Assembly (NCBI GenBank): GCA_015069575.1
Contig: SVIH01000009.1
Coordinates: forward strand, 1-64,000
Length of the DNA: 64,000 bases
Reading direction: 5' to 3'
From: Clostridiales bacterium
GTDB lineage: Bacteria > Bacillota > Clostridia > Christensenellales > QALW01
The notes under the pieces are model-generated. The model worked only from the letters and a program-made list of their open reading frames with translations. It ran no database searches and was not told where the DNA came from. The translations under genes were made by a program, and so were the position numbers. Positions 1 to 8,886 of this stretch are shown here, piece by piece (the stretch's first letter is position 1; each line of letters opens with the position of its first letter).

Positions 1-1
1 A

Positions 2-139
2 GATGATTCATTTGAATTTAATTTGTACGGTAAAAAAGGTGATGGAACTCATTTGATAACACTTGGTGCAACAAACCTTTTAAAATTAACTGATGCTGAA
101 AAGGTTCAGGCAACGGAAAAAGGATGGGTACTTCAATGA
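2..139 (+). CDS. 3' end of a phage structural (tail-region) protein, partial
   Basis: An open frame enters from the left edge and stops at TGA 137-139; only about 45 C-terminal residues are visible. The stop overlaps the ATG of the next gene (ATGA at 136-139), a translational-coupling arrangement. The fragment has no recognisable domain. Its assignment to a phage tail or baseplate protein rests only on the lysis genes that follow, so function is inferred from position. Confidence 0.45.
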   Translation, partial: DDSFEFNLYGKKGDGTHLITLGATNLLKLTDAEKVQATEKGWVLQ

Positions 140-420
140 ATTATTTTCTGTTGATAGTTGAAATAATAAGTGGATTAACGGTTATAACAGGCGTTTTAAG
201 CGCGTTCTTTATATGGATAAAAAGGCTTGTTGAAGGGCAAAAATGTCAGTTAAGGTCCGATATGTTGCGCACATATTACAAACACAAAAATGAAAAACAA
301 ATCCGTCAATATGAATTTGAAAATTTTATTTTTATGTATAAAGCATATAAGGCATTAAAAGGCAATTCTTTTATTGATGAAATTTATAGCGTAGTTACCC
401 AGTGGCAAATAATTACATAA
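136..420 (+). CDS. Phage-type small membrane protein upstream of endolysin
   Basis: About 94 residues. An N-terminal hydrophobic segment (roughly residues 3-30) is followed by a basic, amphipathic C-terminal half with the phrase QLRSDMLRTYYKHKNEKQIR. I chose the ATG at 136 because it overlaps the upstream stop as ATGA; an in-frame ATG at 124 would add four residues. Small proteins of this shape commonly sit just before the endolysin in Clostridia phages, but I know no assigned function. Holin or lysis-regulator roles are possible and unproven. Confidence 0.6.
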   Translation: MNYFLLIVEIISGLTVITGVLSAFFIWIKRLVEGQKCQLRSDMLRTYYKHKNEKQIRQYEFENFIFMYKAYKALKGNSFIDEIYSVVTQWQIIT

Positions 421-430
421 GGAGAAAAAT

Positions 431-1129
431 ATGAGAACAAAAGTAAATGAACAGGCTAAAATTTGGCTTGGCAAAAAAGAATCTGATGGAACACATAAGG
501 AAATAATTGATATTTATAATTCTTACAAACCTCTTGCAAGGGGATATAAGGTAAAATATACTGATTCCTGGTGCGCTGCATTTGTTTCAGCAGTAGCAAT
601 TAAATGCGGTGTAACGGATATTATTCCCCTTGAATGTTCTTGCGGTAAAATGATTGAAAAAGCACAAAAAATGGGTATATGGGTGGAAGATGACGCATAT
701 ACACCAAAAGTAGCTGATATTATTTTATACCACTGGAAAGATTCAGGAATTGGTGATAACAAAAGTTGGCCAAATCATGTTGGCATTGTTGAAAGTGTAA
801 CAAATAATACCATAAAGGTTATTGAAGGCAATCTGAATAACGCAGTAGGGTATAGGAATATAAAAGTAAACGGAAAAACTATTCGTGGATATATCTGCCC
901 AAAGTATAAAGAAGAACAAAAGGCGGAACAGAAATCATATTACCCACAGTATAATGGCAAAACCAATAGTATAGTTGATGCCCTTAAAAGCCTTAAAATT
1001 GATTCGTCATTCAATCACAGAAAAGAAATTGCAAAAGCAAATGGCATCAGCCTATATTTAGGTTTGGCAAGTCAGAATATAAAGTTGTTAACATTGTTAA
1101 AACAAGGAATTTTAATTAAGGAGAAATAA
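431..1129 (+). CDS. Phage endolysin, CHAP-domain amidase/peptidase
   Basis: A 232-residue cell-wall hydrolase. Residues about 25-155 form a CHAP (NlpC/P60-like) domain with the catalytic Cys48 in the SWCAAFVS motif and a His in PNHVGIVE. The C-terminal ~60 residues (SIVDALKSL ... NIKLLTLLKQG) look like the small cell-wall-binding module often attached to Firmicutes phage amidases. It is preceded by AAGGAG and followed 3 nt later by the holin gene, forming a lysis cassette. There is no signal peptide, as expected for a holin-dependent lysin. Confidence 0.85.
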   Translation: MRTKVNEQAKIWLGKKESDGTHKEIIDIYNSYKPLARGYKVKYTDSWCAAFVSAVAIKCGVTDIIPLECSCGKMIEKAQKMGIWVEDDAYTPKVADIILYHWKDSGIGDNKSWPNHVGIVESVTNNTIKVIEGNLNNAVGYRNIKVNGKTIRGYICPKYKEEQKAEQKSYYPQYNGKTNSIVDALKSLKIDSSFNHRKEIAKANGISLYLGLASQNIKLLTLLKQGILIKEK

Positions 1130-1132
1130 AAA

Positions 1133-1333
1133 ATGAAATTATCCAATAAAACTTACGATGCTTTAAAGTGGATAGCCTTGTATTTTCTTCCTGCCCTTGC
1201 AACACTCTATTTTGCTTTAGCAGGTATCTGGAATTTACCATATGGTGAACAGGTGCTTGGCACAATTTCAGCACTTGATACATTTTTAGGCGTGCTTCTT
1301 GGGTTAAGTAGCGCAAAGTATAAAAATAATTAA
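1133..1333 (+). CDS. Phage holin, Dp-1 type
   Basis: A 66-residue protein with two hydrophobic segments (about 12-32 and 44-58), a short polar turn and a charged C-terminus. The string KWIALYFLPALATLYFALAGIW is typical of the pneumococcal phage Dp-1 holin family (Pfam Phage_holin_Dp1). It is the last gene of the lysis cassette and would form the membrane lesion that lets the CHAP endolysin reach the wall. A strong terminator follows at once, marking the end of the phage operon. Confidence 0.85.
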   Translation: MKLSNKTYDALKWIALYFLPALATLYFALAGIWNLPYGEQVLGTISALDTFLGVLLGLSSAKYKNN

Positions 1334-1337
1334 CAGT

Positions 1338-1364
1338 AAACACCTGATTTTTATCAGGTGTTTT
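1338..1364. terminator. Terminator after phage lysis cassette
   Basis: Perfect hairpin AACACCTGAT / ATCAGGTGTT with a T-rich loop and a T tract. The stem is symmetrical, so it can also end the leftward DUF4363 transcript. Confidence 0.85.
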
Positions 1365-1367
1365 GCT

Positions 1368-1715
1368 TTAGAAAATATTTAATATATGCAAAGAATTCAT
1401 TGTTTGAATATGCTTAATCATATTTACAACTACTTGTTTGGATTCTAAGAATTCATCGTAATCAGCGTTTTTTTCAGCCTTCATTGCCCAAAGATGCTGG
1501 CTTACTTCTTCAAGTTCGTTATGGTTAATTAAAATACCTGCTTTATCTGAAATTTTCTCCCATTTTTCTGCTAAATTATCAATTTGTTCAATGCTTTGTG
1601 CAGATTCAATATCGTCAAGTATTTCAACAAATTCGTTGTTAAGGTAGTGCTCCCAAAAAACAGAACCTGCAATAAAAATAGCCAGAAACAGCAAAATAAT
1701 TAAAAGGTTTCTCAT
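1368..1715 (-). CDS. DUF4363 family membrane-anchored protein
   Basis: 115 residues: an N-terminal membrane anchor (about 3-20), then a helical, acidic extracytoplasmic region. Length and the helix pattern with EHYLNNEF and WEKISDKAGILINH-like segments fit DUF4363, a family that accompanies DUF421 proteins in Clostridia. The ATG overlaps the stop of the upstream DUF421 gene by 4 nt, so the two are translationally coupled and probably act together. Molecular function is unknown. Confidence 0.75.
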   Translation of the reverse strand: MRNLLIILLFLAIFIAGSVFWEHYLNNEFVEILDDIESAQSIEQIDNLAEKWEKISDKAGILINHNELEEVSQHLWAMKAEKNADYDEFLESKQVVVNMIKHIQTMNSLHILNIF

Positions 1716-2395
1716 TCAGGTATCTCCTTAACTTTTTTATTTCTGTAATGAACATATAATTGGCTTCCGTCATATAAGGCTAATAAAATGTCTTTAAAAT
1801 CACTTTGACCGGTTTTGGATTTAAGCCAGAACATATCTTTTTTAATATATTCAAGGTTTTTCTTTTGCGCCCTGCCATCTAAAATAACAGCAACATTGAT
1901 TTCTTCTTGTTTGGGGCTGAATTTTAAATCATGTGGCTGAACTGAACGAACATCACTTTTTAATATTACACTTATTTCACCATTAGTTTCCAAAATAGCA
2001 TAATGTACCTGAGAAATGTCAAAAATGTCATTTGAACGCAGTTGCTCCATTAAATCGTTTAAAGTGTAGCGTACTTGCTTAAGAGCATCTTCTAAAATAA
2101 CACCTTTTTCAATTAAAACACGGGGTGTTCCGCAAATCAATTTGCGCAAGAATGTTGATTTAAGTGAAAGTTCCGAAAAAACAAGACCCAAAACAAGCAA
2201 AACATAAATAGGAATAATTCCCCACAGTAAAGGCGTTGCAAGGTCGGACATAGGTACTGTGACAAGATTTGATGAAATTAACATAACTGCAAATTCGTAA
2301 GGTTGCAGTTGACCGATTTGCCTTTTGCCCATAAGCCGAAGCATAAATAAAAGGGTTATAAATAAAACGACTGTTCTTAAAATAATATTTGCCAA
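1712..2395 (-). CDS. DUF421 (YetF/YcaP-type) membrane protein
   Basis: 227 residues. Three hydrophobic segments (about 4-22, 35-52 and 60-80) precede a cytosolic alpha/beta domain. The motif RLMGKRQIGQLQPYEFAVMLI is the family signature. B. subtilis YetF-type proteins belong to this family and some are linked to germination or membrane stress, but no activity is established here. It is first in a two-gene operon with the DUF4363 protein and divergent from the SH3-domain gene. Confidence 0.85.
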   Translation of the reverse strand: MANIILRTVVLFITLLFMLRLMGKRQIGQLQPYEFAVMLISSNLVTVPMSDLATPLLWGIIPIYVLLVLGLVFSELSLKSTFLRKLICGTPRVLIEKGVILEDALKQVRYTLNDLMEQLRSNDIFDISQVHYAILETNGEISVILKSDVRSVQPHDLKFSPKQEEINVAVILDGRAQKKNLEYIKKDMFWLKSKTGQSDFKDILLALYDGSQLYVHYRNKKVKEIPE

Positions 2396-2540
2396 AGTAA
2401 ACGCACCTCTCTTATTAGATTATCTCCAAAATTTTCAAAAAAATAAATAAATTTTAAACAATGCAAGTTCGCTATGTACAATAGTTAAAAAGTGTGGTAT
2501 AATCATAGTGAAAATTTATATTAAAAGAGGGGGGATTCGC

Positions 2541-3368
2541 TTGGATAAATTCAAACTTGCATTAAAGTATATTTTTACACGCTTGTTAATTGTTTTAATC
2601 TTAGTTGGTCTTGTTACTGGTGCGTTTTTTTCAAGCATGAAAACCTCCAATATATATTTTCTTTTAAACGATGCGTTAAAGGCAAGGCTGGATATAATTC
2701 TTTTAGGAACTGCAGTTGAAGATAAGTCAGGCTTCTTTTCATATGATTATCTTAATAATGCAGAATATTCAAATATGCGTTCTAAATACAGTTTGTACAA
2801 AATAACAAACTATGGTCATAAGTACGAATACAGTAACCTTTTTGTTTGGCCATGGCAAAGAAAAAAGACTGTTACTGTTAAAGAAGCGGTGTATGCTATA
2901 AACGGTGAATTTGATACATCGCAGATGACTAAGGCTGAAGCAATGGCTTTAGATGTTTACAATATTCCCCAGTGGCAAGCATCGGTTTATAAAGTTAAAC
3001 TTGTTTACGAAAACGGAACATGGTTAATTGATGGCGTTATTCGAAAGGGTGATTATGATTATGAAGCCCCTAAAACTCCTGATTTAACGCAAGAAGAAAT
3101 TGAAGCATTGCGTACACCCACGCCTGCGCCAACGCCAACACTTGCGCCTGAACAAAACAAAGGTGACAGGCCTGCAACGATTTCAAGCGCTATTCGTGGC
3201 GATAAAATAAACTTAAGGGAAGGACCTGCTACTGAGTATGATATTCTTGAGGTGCTTGATAACGGCGCAAAAATAACTGTTAAGGAAGAAAGTGACGGTT
3301 GGTATCTTGTTGTCAGCCAAAGCGGTAACACAGGATATGTAAGCGGATATTACGTTCAATTTGATTAA
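2541..3368 (+). CDS. Membrane-anchored SH3b domain protein
   Basis: About 276 residues from TTG 2541, chosen because AGAGGGGGG lies 6 nt upstream; an in-frame ATG at 2508 has no ribosome binding site and lies next to a TATAAT at 2498-2503. A transmembrane segment (about 10-30) leads to an extracellular region, a Pro/Thr/Ala linker (TPTPAPTPTLAPEQ) and a C-terminal bacterial SH3 (SH3_3) domain with NLREGPATEYDILEVL, which usually binds cell wall. It is followed 15 nt later by the VanW gene, suggesting a shared envelope role. The middle region is unassigned. Confidence 0.8.
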   Translation: MDKFKLALKYIFTRLLIVLILVGLVTGAFFSSMKTSNIYFLLNDALKARLDIILLGTAVEDKSGFFSYDYLNNAEYSNMRSKYSLYKITNYGHKYEYSNLFVWPWQRKKTVTVKEAVYAINGEFDTSQMTKAEAMALDVYNIPQWQASVYKVKLVYENGTWLIDGVIRKGDYDYEAPKTPDLTQEEIEALRTPTPAPTPTLAPEQNKGDRPATISSAIRGDKINLREGPATEYDILEVLDNGAKITVKEESDGWYLVVSQSGNTGYVSGYYVQFD

Positions 3369-3383
3369 TAGGAAGTATTAATA

Positions 3384-4940
3384 ATGGAAGGAAAAGAACT
3401 TATAAATAACGACAAAGGTTTTTATCATATTGTAACTGTTATAGTATGTCTTGGCATTGTTCTTTTGGCAAGCCTTGCGTTGCTTATAAGTTACATTGTT
3501 CAACTTAATACAGATAAAACCAAAACAAAAGAATATAAAGCAATTCATCAATATAACAACACTTATTTTTCAGATAAAATTTTTAACGGCATTACTGTTT
3601 CAGGTTGTGATGTTGGTGGAATGACCGTTCAACAGGCAAAAGAATTTTTGTCCGGAACAGTGGATTACAACATAAAAACCCGTGAACTTATTATTAAATT
3701 TGAAGATAAACAATGGCGTTTTGATAGGGAAGTATTAAAACTTACCGTTGATGTTGAAAAGGCTGCTCAACTTGCCTATGAAACAGGCAGGACAGGGGGC
3801 AAAGAACAACAGCAAAAAATAAAAGATACTCTTGATAAAAACGAAAATATAGATATTTCTGCAATTATAATAGAAGATTCTGATTCTTTGTATAATGCTT
3901 TGATGTCTATTAAAAAGGAAATTGATATTAAGCGCGTAAATGCAACGGTTTCATTTAAATATGAAAACGGAACGCCCAAATACACTTATACCGATGAATC
4001 AAAGGGCAGAAGCCTTGATCTTATGAAGGCTTACCATGATATAACCCAACTTGTAAAAAATGAAAGCGAAATTATTGAATATACTATTGTGCCTGATGTA
4101 GTTGAACCGGAAGTAAAAAGGGCAGATATAGAAAAGCAATATCAACTTTGTTCAACATTTACCACTGAACTTTCGGCATATTCTTCTGAAGGAAGAATAC
4201 AAAACATAACCCGTGCTTTACAGGCGCTTGATAACAGGGTATGGATGCCTGGTGAAATATTTTCATTTAATCAGTGGGTTGGCGCAAGAACTGTAGAAAA
4301 CGGCTTTGGTTTAGGCGTTTTTATAAACGAAGATCAGCAGTATGATGAAACTGTTGGTGGCGGAATTTGTCAGGTATCAACAACCATTTATTATTCTGCA
4401 TTATTGGCAGGGGCAAACTCAGTTGGCAGAAATGCACCTATTGAAATTATTGAAAGGCGTCCGCACACATGGCCTTCAGTGTATATTTCAAGGGGGCTTG
4501 ATGCAACTGTTTCCTGGCCACATACAGATCTTAAAATGTATAATAACAATAAAACTCCTTATTTTATGAATACTGATATTGTTCGTAAAGGCAGTAAACT
4601 TTATGTTACAGTTGAGTTTTACGGCATACCGCTTCCTAATGGTGCAAAGGTTGTAATCGAAACTGAAACAATACAGGAAATCGATCCGGGCGAAGCTGAA
4701 TATATTGCAGATACAAGCAATAAATACAACCTTGCTTTAGGGCAGGAAAAAGTGGTTTCTGAAGCCCGTACAGGATACACTGTAAATGTATATCAGATTT
4801 GGAACGAAGCAGGAAAAGAGCCTGTTAAATCACTATTAACTGTTTCAAAGTATGAGCCAATAAAAGCAAAGATATATGTTTCTAATGAAACTTGGGCACA
4901 AAGGCAACAGGCACAGCAAACGCCTGAAGCAACAGCATAA
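3384..4940 (+). CDS. VanW family protein with peptidoglycan-binding-like domain
   Basis: 518 residues. One transmembrane helix (about 16-40) is followed by a PG_binding_4-like region (about 65-250, including FNGITVSGCDVGGMTVQQAKEFL). The VanW domain (about 265-400) carries NRVWMPGEIFSFNQWVG and GGGICQVSTTIYYSALLAG. The C-terminus is a G5-like or disordered tail rich in Gln and Thr. YoaR/VanW proteins are extracytoplasmic and associated with the wall, but their reaction is unknown. Co-transcription with the SH3b protein is likely. Confidence 0.9.
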   Translation: MEGKELINNDKGFYHIVTVIVCLGIVLLASLALLISYIVQLNTDKTKTKEYKAIHQYNNTYFSDKIFNGITVSGCDVGGMTVQQAKEFLSGTVDYNIKTRELIIKFEDKQWRFDREVLKLTVDVEKAAQLAYETGRTGGKEQQQKIKDTLDKNENIDISAIIIEDSDSLYNALMSIKKEIDIKRVNATVSFKYENGTPKYTYTDESKGRSLDLMKAYHDITQLVKNESEIIEYTIVPDVVEPEVKRADIEKQYQLCSTFTTELSAYSSEGRIQNITRALQALDNRVWMPGEIFSFNQWVGARTVENGFGLGVFINEDQQYDETVGGGICQVSTTIYYSALLAGANSVGRNAPIEIIERRPHTWPSVYISRGLDATVSWPHTDLKMYNNNKTPYFMNTDIVRKGSKLYVTVEFYGIPLPNGAKVVIETETIQEIDPGEAEYIADTSNKYNLALGQEKVVSEARTGYTVNVYQIWNEAGKEPVKSLLTVSKYEPIKAKIYVSNETWAQRQQAQQTPEATA

Positions 4941-5028
4941 AATCGATTATAAATAGATAAAATTGGTCTTTACAAATTATAGTTGATATTATATAATTTA
5001 TATATACAAATTTTAAAGGAGAATAATT

Positions 5029-6282
5029 ATGAGCTCACGATATGAATCCGCAAAGGCAATTTATGCAAAATACGGCGTAGATACCGATGCAGCAATTTCA
5101 AAACTTAAAAACATTCCCGTTGCAATTCACTGCTGGCAGGGCGATGATGTTACCGGCTTTGACCATGACGGTCCTCTTACAGGCGGTATTCAGACAACAG
5201 GTAACTATCCCGGTAAAGCAAGAACACCCCAGGAACTTATGGCAGATATGGATAAGGCTATGTCCCTTTGCCCAGGCGCTAAAAAGATCAATGTTCATGC
5301 TTGCTATGCTATCTTTGAAGATGGTCAGTTTGCTGACCGCGATAAACTTGAACCCAAGCACTTTAAAAAATGGGTAGAATTTGCTAAGGAAAGAAATATG
5401 GGTATTGATTTTAACCCCACATTCTTCTCACACGAAAAAGTTAAAGATGGCCTTACACTTTCAAGCCCTGATAAAGCAACAAGAGATTTCTGGATCGAAC
5501 ACGGTAAAGCATGTATCCGTATTTCACAGTACTTTGCTGAAGAAACAGGCGTTCCTTGCGTTATGAATATCTGGACAGGTGATGGCTATAAAGATATTCC
5601 TGCTGACCGCCTTGGCCCAAGGGAAAGATATAAGGATTCTATTGAAAAAATTCTTGCTGAACCATTTGATAAAAACCTTGTTAAACCATGCGTTGAATCA
5701 AAAGTTTTCGGTATCGGTGTTGAATCATATACTGCAGGTTCTGCTGAATTTACACTTACATTTGCAGCAACCCATGATGGATGTCTTCCTTTAATGGATA
5801 ACGGCCACTATCATCCAACAGAAGTTGTTTCTGATAAGATATCTGCACTTCTTTGCTTCTTCCCTGAAATAGCACTTCACATCACCCGCGGTGTTCGTTG
5901 GGATTCTGATCATGTTCTTCTTTTTGATGATGAAACAAAGGAAATTGCAAAAGAAATCGTTCGTAACAATGCTGTTGACCGCGTATATATGGCTCTTGAC
6001 TACTTTGATGCATCAATTAACCGTATCTCTGCATGGGCAGTAGGTATCCGTTCATGGCAGAAGGCACTTTTAAATGCTCTTGTTACACCAAATGAAAAAC
6101 TTAAACAGCTTCAGGATAACAACCAACTTACTGAACTTATGATGCTTATGGAAGAAACAAAAACACTTCCCTTTGGCGATATCTGGGCTGAATACTGTGA
6201 ACAGTGCGGTGTTAAGGCTGATGCTTCTTGGTTTGAAGAGGTTAAGAAGTACGAAGCAGAAGTTCTTTCAAAGCGTGCATAA
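5029..6282 (+). CDS. rhaA: L-rhamnose isomerase
   Basis: 417 residues, the usual RhaA length. It converts L-rhamnose to L-rhamnulose in the cytosol with Mn2+/Zn2+. The N-terminus (VAIHCWQGDDVTGF) and the metal-site segments around GVESYTAGSAEFT, HYHPTE and RWDSDHVLLFDD are diagnostic. AAAGGAG precedes the ATG. No rhamnulokinase, aldolase or rhamnose regulator is near, so the rest of the pathway must lie elsewhere. It may connect to the glycyl radical enzyme 5 kb away if that acts on 1,2-propanediol, but that is speculative. Confidence 0.95.
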   Translation: MSSRYESAKAIYAKYGVDTDAAISKLKNIPVAIHCWQGDDVTGFDHDGPLTGGIQTTGNYPGKARTPQELMADMDKAMSLCPGAKKINVHACYAIFEDGQFADRDKLEPKHFKKWVEFAKERNMGIDFNPTFFSHEKVKDGLTLSSPDKATRDFWIEHGKACIRISQYFAEETGVPCVMNIWTGDGYKDIPADRLGPRERYKDSIEKILAEPFDKNLVKPCVESKVFGIGVESYTAGSAEFTLTFAATHDGCLPLMDNGHYHPTEVVSDKISALLCFFPEIALHITRGVRWDSDHVLLFDDETKEIAKEIVRNNAVDRVYMALDYFDASINRISAWAVGIRSWQKALLNALVTPNEKLKQLQDNNQLTELMMLMEETKTLPFGDIWAEYCEQCGVKADASWFEEVKKYEAEVLSKRA

Positions 6283-6400
6283 TGAAATAAGCGGCGCATT
6301 TCTTTGTTGCGGCAACCGTGAACACTCAGTTACTTACTGATAATGTAAGCGCCTTCGCGTTCAGAACACCGCGCCTTGAATTACTTATTTCTTTCATTTT
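6281..6400. repeat. Palindromic intergenic element, copy A of a two-copy repeat
   Basis: The core at 6324-6378 matches 20821-20874. GTTACTTAC, TGTAAGCGCCTTCG and a run of spaced matches after it are shared, while the loop inside CTTAC/GTAAG differs in length and sequence. This copy also has outer complementary arms (AATGAAATAAG near 6281 and CTTATTTCTTTCATT near 6384), so it could fold into a long hairpin. Nature unknown. Confidence 0.6.
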
Positions 6401-6441
6401 GCGAAGCGTAATGAAAACCGATGTAAATTAAATACATATAC

Positions 6442-6475
6442 AAAAAGAGTTAAGGCATAAACTTAACTCTTTTTT
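6442..6475 (+). terminator. Terminator placed directly before the next gene's RBS
   Basis: Hairpin AAAAAGAGTTAAG / CTTAACTCTTTTTT with loop gcataaa and a T6 tract. Only about 4 nt separate it from the GAGAGGT ribosome binding site of the gene at 6495, so it could act as an attenuator. Confidence 0.85.
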
Positions 6476-6494
6476 ATAAAGAGAGGTAAAAAAT

Positions 6495-7400
6495 ATGAAG
6501 AAAAATGGTGCACTTGATATTATTTTTAAGATTTTTTCAATATTGCTTTGTATAATTCTTGTACCAACATTAATTATAACTGTAATTGTTGGTACAGTTT
6601 CAAATGTAGTTAAGCCCGAAACGCTTGTAAAAGTTGTAAAAACTGTTGATGTTCAGCAGATAATTACAGAAACACCTGATATTTCACAGGCACTTGAAGA
6701 AGCAAAAATTGCGCCTGAAGTTATTGAGCAGGTTCTTGAAAGTAATGTTGTTGAACAGGTTGTTTCTTCTTATGCTGAAGATTTAAGCAACTATCTTTTA
6801 ACAGGTGAAAGTAGTTTTAGCGCTGAACAGATAAAAAATATTCTTAATGAAAACAAGGATGAAGTTAAATCGGTGCTTTCAGCAGTTGCCCCGGAAGATG
6901 TAACTGTTGAAGAAATTGAAGCAGAACTTGATACCTTTATTAATGAACAAATCGGACCAATGATTAACGAGGTTTTACCAAAACCACAGGAAGTAATACA
7001 GGATATTCCTGAAGATGTAAAAGAAGTTATTAAAGTGTTTAACAGCGGTATAGTAACAAAAATTTGTATTGGCGCTTGTTTAGTTCTTTTTGCGTTAATT
7101 CTGTTGCTTCGTTTAAGGGAATATTCCTTCTTAATTTGGTATTCTGTTGTTTCAATTATTACAGGCGTTTTCATTGCAAGCATTTATTCAGGTTTTGCAA
7201 TGGTGCCTTCTATGTTACCAAGCGAATTGCCTGTGCCATTAGAAACAGTACAGTCCATAATCAGTGTTTTAACACAAAATATGCTTATTTCTTTCATTGT
7301 GCTTTTTGTTTTAGCAGCCATTTGTATGGCAGGATTCTTCTTAATCAGTAAGTATAAAAATAAAAAAGAACAAACTAAAGAAGAAGTTTCTGAAGCATAA
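6495..7400 (+). CDS. Hypothetical membrane protein with large extracytoplasmic loop
   Basis: 301 residues, unrecognised. One hydrophobic segment near the N-terminus (about 10-33) is followed by an acidic, helical region of about 140 residues rich in Glu, Val and Ile. Three further transmembrane segments (about 185-203, 210-232 and 258-285) and a Lys/Glu tail follow. The topology suggests the acidic region is outside the cell. It sits between rhaA and a MATE pump, with a terminator on each side, so it is probably monocistronic. Confidence 0.7.
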   Translation: MKKNGALDIIFKIFSILLCIILVPTLIITVIVGTVSNVVKPETLVKVVKTVDVQQIITETPDISQALEEAKIAPEVIEQVLESNVVEQVVSSYAEDLSNYLLTGESSFSAEQIKNILNENKDEVKSVLSAVAPEDVTVEEIEAELDTFINEQIGPMINEVLPKPQEVIQDIPEDVKEVIKVFNSGIVTKICIGACLVLFALILLLRLREYSFLIWYSVVSIITGVFIASIYSGFAMVPSMLPSELPVPLETVQSIISVLTQNMLISFIVLFVLAAICMAGFFLISKYKNKKEQTKEEVSEA

Positions 7401-7407
7401 TAAATAA

Positions 7408-7438
7408 AGGCTCGAAAACAAAGTTTTTGAGCCTTTTT
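7408..7438 (+). terminator. Intrinsic terminator
   Basis: Stem AAGGCTC / GAGCCTT with additional A-T pairs and a T tract, just after the stop of the hypothetical membrane protein. Confidence 0.8.
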
Positions 7439-7499
7439 ATATTGTCAAAAAAAATAAAAGGTGTTACAATGTTTAAGGTGAAAGTTAGGGGGGATAAAA

Positions 7500-8855
7500 T
7501 TGGCAAGGCAAGAATTTGATGTTACTGAAGGGCCTTTGTTAAAAAAGACCTTACTTTATACCATTCCTATTATTTTAACAAGTATTTTACAACTTTTGTT
7601 TAATGCGGCTGACTTAATAGTAGTTGGAAGTGCTTCAGAACTTTATGTGGCTGCTGTTGGTGCAACAAACTCAATTACGAATCTTTGCGTAAATCTTTTT
7701 ATTGGATTAAGTAGCGGTGTTGCAGTTGTAACATCTACCCAAATAGGTGCCCGTAATTATAAAGGTGTCCAAAATGCAGTTCATACAACTATTCCTTTAG
7801 CATTAATAAGTGGTGCGTTTTTATCTGTTGTAGGCATTCTTATTGCAACACCTGTACTTACTTTAATGGGTACGCCAACTGAAATTCTAGGTTATGCAAG
7901 CACCTATATGAAGATATTCTTCTTAGGAATGATACCTAATCTTATATATAACTTTGGCTCAGCAATATTAAGGGCGGCGGGGGATACAAAAGGTCCTTTT
8001 TATTATCTTACTATTGCTGGCGTAATAAATGTAATTTTAAACCTGTTCTTTGTTAAAGTTTTACATATGAATGTTGATGGCGTTGCCATTGCTACAGTAA
8101 TTTCGCAATTAATATCTGCTATCTTTGTTATTAATGCGCTTATTAAACGAACCGATATGTGCAGGCTTGATTTAAAAAGTATACGCTTTGAAAAGCAGGC
8201 ATTTAAAGATATCACTAACATTGGATTACCAACAGGATTCCAAGGTGTGCTGTTTTCGATAGCAAATGTAATGGTGCAGTCATCAGTTAATACCTTTGGT
8301 CCTATGGCTTTGGCGGGCAATGCTGCAAGCGCCAATGTGGAAGGCTTTGGATATGTAACCATACATTCATTCTACCATTCCACTATAACCTTTATCGGTC
8401 AGAATATGGGCGCAAAAAAATATGACAGAATCAAAAAAGTGTTTGCCGTTAATGTTGCCTGTGTTTTAGGATTTGGCGCTGTTGTTGGCTTGTTCTACGG
8501 CCTTTTAGGCAGACCGTTACTTGCGCTTTATAATGTTACTGATCAGGAAGGCATAAACTTTGGCTTAACAAGGCTTGCTTTTATTGCAGTGCCGTATTTT
8601 GTGTACGGTCTTTCAGATATAACAGCAGGCGCAATAAGAGCCATGGGCTCGCCAATTTTGCCAACAATAAACAGTATTGGCGGTGTTTGCGGATTAAGAC
8701 TTTTAATGATATTCACCGTATTTAAATTCTTTGGTACACCGGAATCCCTGTTTATTACATATCCAATATCATGGGGCGTAACATTTATAACAGGAGTTAT
8801 AATATTTATGTTTGTTTATAAAAAAATTAAAAAGCAAGCAACGCAAGAACAGTGA
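7500..8855 (+). CDS. MATE family efflux transporter
   Basis: 451 residues with about 12 hydrophobic segments in two six-helix halves, the size and layout of MATE (NorM/DinF) Na+- or H+-coupled drug and metabolite exporters. The N-terminus (TEGPLLKKTLLYTIPIILTSILQLLFNAADLIVVG) and GSAILRAAGDTKGPFYYL are typical. The start is TTG 7500, supported by AGGGGGGAT 8 nt upstream. Substrate cannot be predicted. The gene is monocistronic and ends in a GCACCC-stem terminator. Confidence 0.9.
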   Translation: MARQEFDVTEGPLLKKTLLYTIPIILTSILQLLFNAADLIVVGSASELYVAAVGATNSITNLCVNLFIGLSSGVAVVTSTQIGARNYKGVQNAVHTTIPLALISGAFLSVVGILIATPVLTLMGTPTEILGYASTYMKIFFLGMIPNLIYNFGSAILRAAGDTKGPFYYLTIAGVINVILNLFFVKVLHMNVDGVAIATVISQLISAIFVINALIKRTDMCRLDLKSIRFEKQAFKDITNIGLPTGFQGVLFSIANVMVQSSVNTFGPMALAGNAASANVEGFGYVTIHSFYHSTITFIGQNMGAKKYDRIKKVFAVNVACVLGFGAVVGLFYGLLGRPLLALYNVTDQEGINFGLTRLAFIAVPYFVYGLSDITAGAIRAMGSPILPTINSIGGVCGLRLLMIFTVFKFFGTPESLFITYPISWGVTFITGVIIFMFVYKKIKKQATQEQ

Positions 8856-8884
8856 AAAAAGCACCCGAAAGGGTGCTTTTTTAT
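8855..8884. terminator. Bidirectional terminator, left member of pair a
   Basis: Stem AAAAAAGCACCC / GGGTGCTTTTTT with loop GAAA. It serves both the MATE gene and the leftward coiled-coil gene. A reverse-complement copy of the hairpin lies at 10544-10572. Confidence 0.9.
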
Positions 8885-8886
8885 AG

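Noticed and set aside
1-1333. Complete prophage
   Set aside because: Only the tail-end gene and lysis cassette are inside the window, and no integrase or att site was found.
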